From Rhodeus uyekii (taxonomy: Eukaryota > Chordata > Actinopteri > Cypriniformes > Acheilognathidae), in assembly GCA_037043235.1 (NCBI GenBank), contig JAWRVZ010000241.1, positions 496,001 to 560,000 of the forward strand: 64,000 nt of DNA, in the 5' to 3' direction. Every line of letters begins with the position of its first letter. Position 1 is the stretch's first letter. Position numbers and translations under genes: made by a program. Shown here piece after piece: positions 34,201 to 45,445 of the stretch. The notes under the pieces were generated by a model. The model saw only the letters and a list, made by a program, of their open reading frames with translations, had not been told where the DNA came from and ran no database searches.

Positions 34201-35061
34201 GGACGTCAGCGAAACTCCCATCATCAACATCGGGGACCACACGCTGCAGGTGGTAGAGCAGTTCACCTATCTGGGCTCAACTGTTACAAGCATCCTCTCG
34301 CTGGACCCTGAGCTCAACAAACGCATAGGAAAAGCTGCTGCTGCCATGTCCAAGCTGACAAAGAGAGTGTGGGAAAATAACAAGCTGACCACAGTCACCA
34401 AGGTTGCAGTGTACAGAGCCTGCGTTCTGAGCACACTGCTCTACGGCAGCGAGTCCTGGACCACCTACTCAAGACAAGAGCACCGCCTGAACAGCTTCCA
34501 TCTGCGGTGCCTGAGGAGGATCCTGGGCATTACATGGCAAGACAGAGTGACCAACGCAGAGGTTCTTGACAGAGTAAAGCTGCCCAGCATGTTCACCCTC
34601 CTCTCACAACGCCGCCTACGATGGCTAGGACATGTCCATCGCATGAAGGATGGTCGCATCCCCAAAGACATGTTCTACGGAGAACTGGCTACAGGTTCCC
34701 GGCCAAAAGGACGTCCCACACTGCGCTACAAAGACGTCTGTAAGCGTGACCTGAAATCGGCTGACATCAGCGTCGGAAAGTGGGAAGAGGTTGCTGCAGA
34801 CCGCGACGCATGGCGAAGCATAGTACGTGCTGGTCTCAACACTGCTGAGGGAAAGAGACTCAAACTGTGGTCGGACAGGAGAGAATGTAGGAAAGCGAAA
34901 ACTATGACATACCAGCCGCAGTCATCAGACTTTCAGTGTAGGAAGTGTGCTAAAGACTGCCATTCACGGATCGGCCTGTTTAGCCACAGCCGACGCTGTT
35001 CACCATCAAATTGACCTAAACCGGGCACATCCATTGTCTATCTAGACAGACGGAGCCACGA
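31241..35061 (+). mobile_element. APE-type LINE with a long open ORF
   Basis: This 3.8-kb insertion lies in the second AT-rich unit, flanked by ACTAAATTATT (31230-31240) and ACTAAATGATT (35062-35072), an 11-bp duplication with one difference. It has a short leader, one long ORF and a 3' UTR of less than 50 bp without a simple-repeat tail. I place it near the RTE/CFDP2-like LINEs from the endonuclease and RT wording; the clade is tentative. Confidence 0.85.
31781..35014 (+). CDS. LINE endonuclease-reverse transcriptase, uninterrupted
   Basis: The frame is open from just after a TAG at 31778-31780 to 35014, over 1070 codons. The endonuclease starts LATWNVRT (31853-31876), then LQETRL, LLGDFNARVG and DCDTDHSLV with the usual catalytic Asn, Glu, Asp and His. 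The RT has GFRAERSTTD, FIDLTKAFD, SGVKQGCVLAPTLF and the catalytic FADD (about 34074-34085). The C-terminus ends with a putative zinc finger, CRKCAKDCHSRIGLFSHSRRC. The first ATG (31880) lies inside the endonuclease, after its Asn motif, so the real start must be upstream or on a non-ATG codon, or the start has been lost. No internal stop suggests a young insertion. Confidence 0.88.
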   Translation: MIIDKQTAITAPGKKQKKKKPSVLRLATWNVRTMSPGLSDDLQQINDCRKTAVIDSELRRLNIDIAALQETRLAADGMLRESDYTFFWQGRSIEEPRLHGVGFAVKNSLLPMIVSPTGGSERILSLCLSTSSGMVNVISTYAPTLCSPQETKDQFYEDLDNIINKIPETEHIILLGDFNARVGAEHSSWRDCLGHFGVGKMNENGQRLLELCSFRKLCITNTFFNIKPQHKVSWRHPRSGHWHQLDMIITRRAVLNSVLVTRSYQSADCDTDHSLVCSKLRLLPKKIHHTKQKGRPRINIARASNPESRTKLVAQLQDALEGNTALTLEEKWQRIRNAVYNTAIQVWGKKERKNQDWFETHQAEMEPATTAKREALIAYKNDPSARNLAALRTARNNTQRIARRCANDYWQNLCQTIQTCADRGNIHGMYEGIKKAFGPTISKIAPLKSRDGEVISDRDKQMERWAEHYQDLYSTETIVTEKAVNNIPPMPVMEELDLPPSVEELSKAIDSLAHGKAPGSDGIPAEVIQCGKPALLNHLHELLCQCWMEGTVPQDMRDANIVTLYKNKGDRSDCNNYRGISLLSIIGKAFAKVVLKRLQALAERVYPESQCGFRAERSTTDMIFSLRQLQEKSREQQQPLYIAFIDLTKAFDLVSRKGLFTLLERIGCPPKLLSIVTSFHKDMQGTVNFDGSSSAPFPIRSGVKQGCVLAPTLFGIFFSLVLSYAFRESDDGVYLQTRSDCKLFNLARLRAKTKVRCILIQEMLFADDAALVSHTQSGLQRQIDRMAHACREFGLTISLKKTEIMGQDVSETPIINIGDHTLQVVEQFTYLGSTVTSILSLDPELNKRIGKAAAAMSKLTKRVWENNKLTTVTKVAVYRACVLSTLLYGSESWTTYSRQEHRLNSFHLRCLRRILGITWQDRVTNAEVLDRVKLPSMFTLLSQRRLRWLGHVHRMKDGRIPKDMFYGELATGSRPKGRPTLRYKDVCKRDLKSADISVGKWEEVAADRDAWRSIVRAGLNTAEGKRLKLWSDRRECRKAKTMTYQPQSSDFQCRKCAKDCHSRIGLFSHSRRCSPSN

Positions 35062-35320
35062 ACTAAATGATTACAGTCAAACACCTTCAATAAAACGACA
35101 GTGTTAAGAGTTCAACAGATAAACACTTATTTTACAGATTTCCTAAATGATTACAGTCAAACAATAAATAGTCAAGACGTGCTCAAGATTTAAAATGAAG
35201 TTTTATTTTGGCAGATTATTGAATAAATAAAATACAAAATTTAAATTACTTCAAAAATTAACAATAGTTTATCAAATTCTCAAACTACGATTATGGTGAC
35301 AGTCTAAACATACTGAATAC
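35062..35320. repeat. AT-rich repeat unit, copy 2, middle part
   Basis: It matches 30086-30467 of copy 1, with about 120 bp missing near 35213. It ends in ACTGAATAC, exactly where the TIR transposon begins. Its last six bases, GAATAC, are the left target duplication. Confidence 0.9.
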
Positions 35321-35355
35321 TATGGAAGCCCGTTTCCGCCACGTTGAGAAAAAAA
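35321..35355 (+). repeat. Left terminal inverted repeat
   Basis: TATGGAAGCCCGTTTCCGCC then ACGTTGAGAAAAAAA. It pairs with 45907-45941 with one clear mismatch (position 11) plus A-run length change. Confidence 0.92.
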
Positions 35356-35362
35356 AATTTTT

Positions 35363-35508
35363 AAGTCGAAATATTGACTTAGTATCTCGAAATATTGACT
35401 TAGTAAGTCGAAATATTGACTTAGTATCTCGAAATATTGACTTAGTAAGTCGAAATATTGACTTAGTAAGTCGAAATATTGACTTAGTAAGTCGAAATAT
35501 TGACTTAG
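35363..35508 (+). repeat. 21-bp subterminal array, left, first part
   Basis: About seven units of AAGTCGAAATATTGACTTAGT, some with ATCTCG in place of AAGTCG. Each unit contains AAGTC and GACTT as a small inverted pair around AATATT. The 21-bp length keeps a frame open (SRNIDLV repeated), which is not a real protein. Confidence 0.95.
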
Positions 35509-38500
35509 ATCATAGATCATAAATTAGATGTGCTGTGTTTGACAGAAACTTGGCTAAAACCAGACGATTATATTACTTTAAATGAGTCCACCCCTCAAGA
35601 TTACTGTTATAAACATGAGCCTCGTCTGAAAGGTAAAGGAGGAGGTGTTGCTGTAATTTATAGTAACACGATCAGTACTGCTCAAAGGTCTAATTTGAAA
35701 TATAATTATTTTGAAGTGATGGTCCTCAATGTAAAATTATCTAGTGCAAGTAATAATTCCTGTTTAACTTTTGTGCTGGCTATTCTATACAGGCCACCAG
35801 GGCACCATACAGACTTTATCAAAGAATTTGCTGATTTTCTCTCAGGATTAGTAATGTCTGCAGATAAATTCATAATCGTCGGTGATTTTAACATCCATGT
35901 AGATAATGAAAAAGACGCATTGGGAGTGGCATTTAGAGACATTTTAAACTCTATTGGAGTTACACAACATGTATCAGGACCCACTCATTCTCGTAATCAT
36001 ACTTTAGATCTAATATTGTCATATGGGATCAATGTTGATACTGTTCAAATTCTGCAGCAGAGCGATGACATCTCAGATCATTACTTAGTTGCGTGTAGAT
36101 TACCTTTAGCCAAAGTCGAAAAACTAACTCCCTGTTATAAATATAGTAGAACTATCACTCCTAACACAAAAGATAGCTTTATAAATAATCTTCCCGATCA
36201 GTTTCATCTACTTAACATCCCAGATAGCCTAGAAGAACTTGATGTTGCAACAGAAACTATAAACTCTCTCTTTTCCAGCACCTTAGATACTGTTGCTCTG
36301 TTACGCTTAAATAAGATTAAAGAAAATAGTCCAACACCGTGGTACAACGAGCACACCCGGGCCCTCAAGAGAGCAGCCAGAAAAATGGAGCGGAGCTGGA
36401 AAAAAACTAAGCTAGAGGTTTTTCGCATTTCATGGAAAGACAGCTCTATTGCATTCAGAAAGGCCTTAAGATCAGCTAGATCTACTTACTTTTCTACCCT
36501 CTTAGAAGAAAAAAAATACAACCCTAGGTATTTATTTGATACAGTGACTAAATTAACAAGAAATAAAGCCTCAACCCCAGATGCTTTAAATCAGCACAGC
36601 ACTAATGACTTCATGGACTTCTTTACTTGCAAAATTAATAATATTAGAGAGAAAATAATAAACATGCAACAGTCTACTACAATATTCCAAAATACAGTAC
36701 ATTTTAGTGTCCCTGAAGAAAAATTCCAATCCTTCATTGCTATTGGGGAGGAAGAATTGTCTAAACTCGTTAAATCATCAAAATCAACAACATGTATGCT
36801 AGACCCAATACCGACTAAGCTACTGAAAGAGATGCTTCCAGAAATCATAGATCCTATTCTTAATATAATTAATTCTTCTTTGTCATTAGGATACGTACAA
36901 AAACCTTTAAGCTGGCTGTAATTAAACCGCTTATTAAAAAAACACAACTTGATCCTACAGAATTAGTTAATTACAGGCCGATATGGAATCTACCTTTCTT
37001 GTCAAAGATTCTAGAAAAGGCAATATCTTTCTAGAAAGAAACAGCATCTACGAGGATTTCCAGCCAGGATGTAGACCATATCATAGTACTGAGACTGCTC
37101 TCATTAGAGTTACAAATGATTTTCTCTTATCATCCGATCGTGGTTGTATCTCTCTGTTAGTGTTACTGGACCTTAGTGCTGCATTTGATACAATTGACCA
37201 CAAAATCCTTCTGAATAGACTTGAAAATTATGTTGGCATTAGTGGAGTTGCATTAGCCTGGTTCAAGTCATACTTATCTGAGCGTTATCAGTTTGTAGCA
37301 GTAAATGAGGAGATGTCATATCGGTCACGGGTTCAGTATGGAGTTCCTCAAGGTTCAGTACTAGGACCATTGCTTTTCACCCTGTACATGCTTCCTTTGG
37401 GTGCAGTTATTAGGAAGCATGGCATTAGCTTTCATTGTTACGCTGATGATACTCAGCTCTATATTTCTTCTCATCCTGATAAAACGAACAAATTCACTAA
37501 ATTAACAGAATGCATAACCGATATAAAAAATTGGATGACTAATAACTTTCTACTGCTAAATTCTGAAAAAACAGAGATTCTAATTATTAGACCAAAAAGT
37601 TCAGCACATAATAATCTAGACTACTGCCTAACACTCGATGGCTGCTCTGTCAAGTCTTCGTCGTCAGTTAGAAACCTGGGTGTGCTCTTTGATACCAATC
37701 TTTCATTTGAAAGCCATGTTTCTAGCATCTGTAAAACGGCGTTCTTCCATCTTAAAAATATATCTAAATTGCGACATATGCTATCTAAGACAAATGCAGA
37801 AAAGTTAGTTCATGCGTTCATGAGTTCAAGGCTAGATTATTGTAATGCTTTACTAGGTGGTTGCCCTGCACGCTTAATAAACAAATTCCAGCTGGTCCAA
37901 AATGCAGCAGCTCGAGTTCTTACTAGAACCAGGAAGTATGAGCATATTAGCCCAGTTCTGTCAAACCTGCACTGGCTGCTAATTACTTACAAAGCATTAA
38001 ATGGTTTAGCTCCACAGTACTTGAGCGATCTCTTAACACATTATAGTCCTTCACGTCTATTGCGATCCCAAAATACTGACCAGCTTATAATACCTAGAAT
38101 ATCAAAGTCAACTGCTGGCGGGCGATCCTTTTCCTATTTAGCTCCTAAACTCTGGAACAGTCTTCCTATTACAGTTCGGGAAGCAGACACACTCTGTCAG
38201 TTTAAATGTAGACTAAAAACACATCTTTTCAACCTGGCATACACATAACACATTATACATACATTTTTAATCCAAATCATGTAAAATGATTGTTAGGCTG
38301 CATAATTTAGATAAGCCGGAACCGGGAACATTCCCATAACACCTGATGTACTCGATACATCAGAAGAAGAATGGCATCTACGCTGATATTGGTCTCTGTT
38401 TATTCCGAGGTTACCGTGGGCAGCTGGATCCGGGCCGTATCCAGATCAGATGAAGGACCTGGACACGAGCACAGCACTGCCCTGGGGTGTCTGCGGAGAC

Positions 38501-38914
38501 CGTGACTCTACTGGACCCTCCCCTGTGACGATCATGAACCCATCTCTAACCGGACCAAATTGGACTTCATATTGGACTTGAATTGTTGTATAATAATCAT
38601 GCACTGTTTGGCTGTTGGCCAGAGGAGAACTGGTCCCCCAACTGAGCCTGGTTTCTCCCAAGGTTTTTTCTCCATTCTATTCTTCATTCGTTACGTCACC
38701 TGCCGGAGTTTTGGTTCCTTGCCGCTGTCGCCTATGGCTTGCTCAGTTGGGGAAACTTAACACTTAAAATTCATCAATTGTATTGATTCGCCTGCTCTTT
38801 TGGGGCTTCTGTTCAGCCAAACAAACTTTGTTTATATTGTTTTTCCTGTAAAGCTGCTTTGAAACAATCTACATTGTAAAAAGCGCTATATAAATAAAGG
38901 TGACTTGACTTGAC
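35509..38914 (+). mobile_element. L2-type LINE, copy 3, inside the array
   Basis: 5'-truncated within the endonuclease (starts near GATCATAAATTAGATGTGC). It carries the RT, the 3' UTR and a TGACTTGACTTGAC tail that merges with the array word TGACTTAG. The same 21-bp array continues on its right side, so it inserted after the array existed. Confidence 0.93.
35518..38248 (+). pseudogene. LINE ORF2 of copy 3, broken
   Basis: The endonuclease C-terminal two thirds and the RT are present (YADD near 37439). The frame is open 35530-36921. A 1-bp loss near 36898 breaks it at GYV, before the FKLAV block. A 13-bp loss near 37028 follows, and a roughly 30-bp loss near 37977 removes part of the LHWLPI segment. 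From about 36983 to 38248 the RT frame is otherwise open. Confidence 0.9.
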
Positions 38915-39171
38915 ATGACTTAGTAAGTCGAAATATTGACTTAGTATCTCGAAATATTGACTTAGTAAGTCGAAATATTGACTTAGTATCTCGAAATATT
39001 GACTTAGTAAGTCGAAATATTGACTTAGTATCTCGAAATATTGACTTAGTAAGTCGAAATATTGACTTAGTATCTCGAAATATTGACTAGTAAGTCGAAA
39101 TATTGACTAAGTCGAAATAACGAGAAACTTTCTCGAAATATTGACTTAGTAAGTCGAAATAATGAGAAACT
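38915..39171 (+). repeat. 21-bp subterminal array, left, second part
   Basis: About twelve more units in the same orientation as 35363-35508, alternating AAGTCG and ATCTCG variants. It decays at its inner end (CGAAATAACGAGAAACTT, twice). With the first part this makes roughly 19 units on the left, against about 21 on the right. Confidence 0.93.
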
Positions 39172-39256
39172 TATCACGCACTGTGCGCCACGTTATACTG
39201 AGGCGAGGCACATTGATCGGTGTTGCTGATCCTTACAGTGAGCCTCCGAGTGATCC

Positions 39257-41231
39257 ATGGATTTTAAACAAATAGAACAGTATTTCAAACGAGGACTAAC
39301 AAATCGAGGACTACATGGAGTCCAAATTAGCAGTCGCACCCTTGAGCGACTTTTGAGCAAACACCAGCTTTGGAGGAGGAAGAACAAGACTGATGAAGCT
39401 GATGTGGCAGCTTTCATTCAGCAACAGCTACAAACATCAGGGCAGCTACATAGTTACAGGTGGATGCATCAGAAATGCTGGCTCAATGGAATTATCACTG
39501 ACAGAGAGACAGTACGGGTTATTTTACGGTTGCTAGACAGCGAGGGAGTTGACCTGAGGTCTAGGAATCGACTTCGCCGCCGAGTGTATTTCAGCCGTGG
39601 ACCTAATTATGTTTGGCACATCGATGGATACGACAAATTAAAGCCACACGGAATTTGTATAAGTGGGTGCATAGACGGGTTTTCAAGGAAAATAATGTGG
39701 CTCGAAGCTTACAGAACAAACAGTGATCCTCGGGTTATAGCTGGGTACTTTAGAAGGCTGCCCTAACATGGTGAGATTGGATCTCGGTACAGAGAACGTC
39801 AATGTTGCAGAAATGCAGAAATTTCTACATCATAGAAGACATCCAGACTCTGCTTGCGTCACTTTTGGGCCAAGCACCAGCAATCAACGGATTGAGAGAT
39901 GATGGCTTACACTTAGAAGTCAGTGCATCCAGTTTTGGATGAACCTGTTCAACAATCTAAAAGAGGATGGACATTATGCTCACACTTTCCTGGACAAATG
40001 TTTAATCCAGTTCTGTTTTCAAAACTTAATTCATTTGTATTTAAAGGGACAGTTCACACAAAATAAAAAAAACACCCTTAAACACCCTTGTGTTGTTCCA
40101 AATCTGTATGAGTTTCTTTTTTCTGTTGAACATAAAGGAAGATATTCAGTTTTGGGTTTTCATGAACTTCCATAGTATTTTTTTAATATTATATGAAAGT
40201 AAATAGAGACCCAAAACTCTTTGGTTACTAAAATTCTTCAGAACATCTTTCTTTGTTCAACAGAAGAAATAAACGTATACAGGTTTGGAACAACATAAGG
40301 GTGAGTAAATTATGACAAAAAGTTACATTTGTGTGAACTATCCCTTTAATTCTGTTAATCATTCATTTGAAACCTGTTGACCATAATGTATCTCACAAGT
40401 AGTGTTGGGTAGATTACTTATGAAATTCAATCTTGTACCTACAACACAAATTAAACCTGTGTGCAAGCTTTAATTGCGCATTTAAATGTATCATTTCATA
40501 TGAATCATTCATATCATTTTAACTACTTCATTATTTTATAGACTATTAAAATGTTTATATTTAAAACATTTACCTCATAACATTATTTCTGCAGTTGTAA
40601 TTGCTGTTAAAATGCATTAGATTTCTTGCTTTAAAAAAACTACATACTAAGAATTTGACAAAAGATGACGTACATTGCATAAGGCTAGAAAAAATGGTTC
40701 CTATGAAGGTAACAATGGTCCTGCCCCCTAAGGCCTAGCCTGTATATAGATATACTCAAGCAACTGTAAGCTGCAAACATGGCAAATTATATTATGGAAA
40801 AATAATACATTTTTGTAAGGGTGCTATGGTATCCTTACAGACTAAAGATTATAATCCCAAAATGTAAATAACCTTTTATTTATTTTATTTTTCAGGAGGA
40901 ACTGGATCACGTGACATCATCATGGAATAATCACAGAATACGACCAGTACATAACTCTCGATCTCCAAATGGTCGCCCAGCCATTATCCATGCGGTACCT
41001 CAGTTATATGGCGCAAGAGATTACTTACACCTTGTAAACCCACACGAAGTTGAAGTGTGTCTTGAAGAATGTGTATTTAAAGACTACCCATGTGACAACG
41101 ATGTGTTTGATGTCTGTGTTCACCTCATTACAGAACACAATTTGGATATGTCAAAAGATGTCTATTCAACTGTGGATATTTATATCAAACTCAGGGAGTT
41201 GATAATTAATGAACTAAGTGACACAGACTAA
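39257..41231 (+). pseudogene. DDE integrase-like transposase, decayed
   Basis: The first part, MDFKQIEQYFKRGLTN, then ISSRTLERLLSKHQLWRRKN, resembles an N-terminal HTH region. RLRRRVYFSRGPNYVWHIDGYDKLKP holds the first catalytic Asp. After a frame change near 39757, VRLDLGTENV holds the second Asp and NQRIE the Glu. TGA at 39900-39902 replaces a Trp codon in the W-W pair. The frame then continues to about 40035 (FCFQNLIH). An intron of about 0.87 kb, carrying a TTAA-flanked MITE, ends at TTTTTCAG|GAGG (40896), and the last exon runs to 41231 (EELDHVTSSWNNHRIRP, then YPCDNDVFDVC). The family is the integrase core domain group multiplied in fish genomes. It would excise and insert the element. 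Confidence 0.85.
40041..40349. mobile_element. TTAA-flanked MITE in the integrase intron
   Basis: The ends AGGGACAGTTCACAC and GTGTGAACTATCCCT are inverted repeats. TTAA lies on each side (40041-40044, 40346-40349), as in piggyBac-type insertions. Inner words GTTGTTCCAAATCTGTATGA and GGTTTGGAACAACATAAGGG pair as well. I recall this as an abundant cyprinid MITE. Confidence 0.88.
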
Positions 41232-42030
41232 AATTATTTGTGAAGTGTTTGTTTTTTTGACTGGAAGCATAGCTAAAAACAAATGTTATTCTCTGCTTAG
41301 TAATATTAAATAAAACTTTTCTATTGAGCAGTAATACTTTGACATGATCACAATGCATCTCTTTTTGACATATACTACATTTCACTTTATTAGTGTCAAC
41401 TTTTAAATTGTACCTTGAAACATTTAATTGAAATGAAAAGACAGGCCTACTAATGTTCAAAATAAAATAAAAGACAGCAAGCATGGATTTTATACTGCAA
41501 AATAAGCAGGCCTTTTTTTAAACAAAATAAAATTGTGTATATGGTTAATAAAAGTATATGGTTATGAACATTTTTAATGTAACAGGACTGGGTATACTGT
41601 TGCTGAAAAACAGCACAACATTTTTTGGCACATCACATACTAAAAGAAAACCAATGCTCATTATAATCACAAACCAGTTTACAACAATAACTGCATTAAG
41701 AGATCAATACTAAAATAGGCTTGGATGTAATGCTACTGGGTCAAAGCAAAAAACATCCATAAATTTGCACTGAAGTTGTGGAATATTTGTATATTCGTGA
41801 GCAGCAACCGCAAACAGTCTTACAATTGACAATAACATCGTATAACATTAACACTATAATAGTGATAAACATGTTTGTTTTTTTACTTTTCAAATTGACA
41901 GTACAGCTGTACATTTACACAATTCAGAATGAAGGAACAAAAGCTTAAAACAAACAATACAAAAGTTGAGGTAAATTGTACGGTGGTTTGTAATGTAAAT
42001 CCCCACAGAGTTCTCTTCTAGAACTTCAAT
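41232..42030. other. Spacer between the convergent genes
   Basis: AT-rich 3' flank of both genes. The minus-strand ORF at 41206-41484 has no recognisable domain. No third gene is supported. Confidence 0.6.
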
Positions 42031-42032
42031 AA

Positions 42033-45019
42033 TTAGATTATGTCCATCACCCACACATTGGATTCAAAGACTTTGTTAATTTCAGATCTAAAATCAGGAT
42101 AACTGTCATAAAACACTGACACAACCACAAGTGTGTGCAACTGGCCGTCGTTGGAAGCCTTGAATCTGTGTGAAGTTAATGACAATAGTTTTTCCTAAAA
42201 AAAGATCAGAACCAGTGCAGAATCTAAGAAACCGAGACAGACCTTGTGTGTCAGATTCCCGAAGGTAAGAATTTAAATACCTTTGAATCTCCCTCTGCTG
42301 GGTATTCAAGTTCTCTGGGAAAGAAAGAGTACTCAGAACCTTTCTCACAGTGGGCTGCAAGTTTTCATACACAGAGGAAATGTCATCAAGATGACTGATA
42401 GCAGTGGAAAGCGTGTTTGCCCACTGCTCAATGACATAGGCAGGCTCTTGAATCATTTTTTTGTGGGCAAGTTCTTGTAAGATTTCCTCTGCATTGTTCT
42501 CGGTTGGGGTTTTACGACAGCTATGACAATCCAAAACTTCAAATAGTTCTTCTTTGTCCACAGTGTTGAAGTCTGACCGCGACTGCTCGTTCTGATTCTG
42601 GAACAAATTTTAGGAAATTCTCAATGACATTGCTTTTCGCACTTCCAAAAGCAGCCTGCTCCAGGATTACTGGAGCTATTTTCACCGGAAGGTACTTTGT
42701 CTTTTGCCATCCAAAGGCAATTATACGGCCTACACTTTCCCAGTGTATCTGCCCAAAATCATGCCTAAGGAAAGGCACCTTGAAAGAGCTGCCCATAGTG
42801 CACTGTTCATAAAACTCACTCCAGAACTCGGAAAGACAGTCTCTCACAACTCCGCCGTCATCGTGGCCTCTCTCAAATTTTCCATCTGGAGCAATAAGTT
42901 GAATTTTTACTTCACATCCTAACACACTTTCATCCAAAAAATGAGCAATGAGTTCTGGGAGGACATGACCACGGTGGACAACTAAGATTCTCTGTATTTG
43001 TTCACTTTGTGCAAAGTTGTTCAGAAGTGAAAGAGGTAATGTATCATCCAAACTTTGATCCTCCGCATAAAAAATGTCTTCAGTGACAAATGTGACTGTG
43101 TTGCTATCATCCAAAGCGTTCTCATTGGTCTTCTCTGGTTCCATGTTGTTCCCAATGTAAATAACATCTGTGTCATCTGTATTTCCAGATCTGTCAGCTG
43201 GCATTGTTGTTGGGGAACTGGTCAGTTCTTGTGGAGTGGGAGGCACGTTGATTTCCTGTTGAATATGCACACCCGATTTACTTTTCTTCTTTGTTGTGAG
43301 GTAGAATCGTAAAAGTGACAACCTGGTGTCTGCATACAGTTGTCCAACTGTAATGTCCTCATCTATTGACATTTCTCTGTAATCCATTAAATCTACCTCA
43401 AACTCAGTGATGTCTCCCTCAGGGCTTTTTCCATCTGCAAAAAACAACTTGACAGCTTGCTGAATCAAATCAGATTTCTTGGATTCTTTGGATGCATCTA
43501 CTTTTCGTGTTCCACCACCCCTTCTTGTTCTCACTTGTTTGAAGATTTTATTTTCTGCATCATAATTCATCCCCCCTAATTCGACCTTTCTTATAGCCTT
43601 CTGAGCATTCTTTGTTGTGTGTTGTTGACTTGTGACAGAATCATCAGACTTAAGTTTTTTGGATATTTTAGATTTCAATCGCTCAAAAAGTTTTGATTTC
43701 CTGTTATTGGGTTCATACTTGTTGCTGGCTTTCTGTCTGCAAAATCCCAAAATAGCCAAACGATCACCATATGACGGAAAGTACGTCTTTAGCTGTTCAT
43801 CGGTCATTAGTTCGATGACACTCGCATCAATCTTGAAAAAAAGAAAAGAAAAAGCAAGTAAAATATTTGACATTTTAACATACAATTTTCACTGATTGAT
43901 TCAAAACACAAAATTCAACTTTCACACACACAGGTTTTTTAATTCCATAAATATTATTATTATCCATATTATTATGGAGTGTGTATATATGTGTGACCTT
44001 ATCATCACAGTTATCACCAACTTTAATCTAGTAAAGTTAATTCACATTTATAATGCTATATTTTATGTTATATTACCTTGTCAGTAAATAACCAAAAAAA
44101 TTATAATAATTACCGCTGCTGTGAGGATGTTTCTAATACAAAGGCAGTTCATTCTCTCTTCTGAGTGCTCTGATCTTTTGTTACTTTTTCTCTCTTTTGG
44201 AAAGTCATGGAAACTCTATCAGCACTATAGAAGTTTACCAAACTAAGACAACATCTGCTTCTGAGAACCCAGAAAATGTGAAGAGAGTCCATTGTGAAGG
44301 ATCTAAGGATTTATAATAAGCATGTGCTGCTTCAAAACAGCAAACACACTTCTTTTGTTGTACTTCATTTAGGCTATTTTATATATTTTATGCTTATCTT
44401 TATCTCTCTCAATATGCACCCAATTGTTTTATTTTTATATTACTGTTTAATCTTGTGTGTCAATTTGTCTTCACCAGAACTTTAGAGATAAGTGAATGTC
44501 TCCATCTCAAAAATTTTATCGTCAAAGGATGAGGTTGCGAAGCAGTAATTATTTGTCACTTTTGCTTCGGTATAATAAAGCTATTTGAATTTGTGCTGAT
44601 TTAGATTAATTCTAATTGAGAAAAATATCTAAGATTGAGCAGTCTATTGAATATTCTGATCACTTTGTGTCCAGTCTCTTGCTTGTCCACTGCCTCTGTC
44701 TACCTCTTGGGCTGATAAAAGAATTAACAAAGAAACTGACTATGGTTAATATTAGAATCCTCTTTGTGATAGATCTAGTTTTCTTAGTGACTGAGGCTAG
44801 ATGAGAAATCTGGGGCAGACAAGATGATCCATTAAAATAAAAATGTTAAATGTAACTAAAGAAAAGTACAAATTTCCTGTATGTATAATCCTAAACCCCT
44901 ACCCTGCACTCCTGCATCTGAGCCACATTCTCCAGTTCTCTCACCTTTTCTTGTTGCAGTGTCTCAATGGTTTCCTCTGGAACATTCCTCTGTTGCAAAA
45001 ACTCAGTTAGGTCATCCAT
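42033..45019 (-). pseudogene. HECT E3 ubiquitin ligase-like gene, two exons, decayed
   Basis: Exon 1 (44945-45019) encodes MDDLTEFLQQRNVPEETIET, ends EK, and has a GTGAGA donor. Exon 2 begins at 43831 after TTTTTTTCAAG and continues in phase (IDASVIELMTDEQLKTYFPS, then YGDRLAILGFC), forming a SAM-like N-terminal domain. A basic segment with RGGGTRKVD and a conserved FADGKSPEGD to LLRFYL block follow. The HECT N-lobe runs VHRGHVLPEL to IIAFGWQKTKYLP. The C-lobe is in other frames: a frame change near 42590-42604, then LRFCTGSDL and RPVAHTC with the catalytic Cys codon at 42127-42129. A second frame change near 42110-42126 precedes YDSYPDFRSE and the C-terminal VWVMDII at 42033. It resembles fish G2E3-like proteins and would transfer ubiquitin to substrates. 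This copy cannot be functional. Confidence 0.87.
43832..44944 (-). other. Intron of the HECT gene
   Basis: GTGAGA donor (44944 side) and a polypyrimidine tract with CAAG acceptor at 43832. AT-rich, with no element recognised inside. Confidence 0.75.
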
Positions 45020-45445
45020 CCTGTAGACATACATATGCCAGTTTGTATCCTCTCCAAGCCATCACACAAATGACAAGTTTGATTACAGGTTTTGGATTTA
45101 AAGAACATAAACACACGTAATGAGTATATGAAAACCATACTACAGTAAACGCATGGTATTTTTTATATAGCTGATGTGTAGATTTAAGTCTTAATTTATA
45201 TTTGCATATAATAGGTTGTTTTGCCCTGTTTTCTCTGAAAATGTTGTTTAGATTAGGGCTGTTTGACTCGTTTTTGAACTGGTTTTGAAATTGTTTCAGC
45301 ACTGCCTCACTTTGTTCCCCTAGTTAGGGCAGTGTTAAAAGTGTTTGGTTTTATTCTATCGATCGTGCTCAACACCAGCTCTGCAGGTGAAACGTGCATA
45401 ATTAGCTCACGCTGCACGGTTCAAACATGACACCATTTCGTCTCT

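Noticed and set aside
35322..35522. ORF of repeated SRNIDLV (also 45421-45960, minus)
   Set aside because: It is the translation of a 21-bp array whose length is a multiple of three, running on from the TIR. No start context or domain.
42539..43885. HECT ORF start at 43885 (MYVKMSNIL)
   Set aside because: That start is TTG within the intron; a clear acceptor at 43832 and an in-phase exon at 44945-45019 give the true N-terminus.
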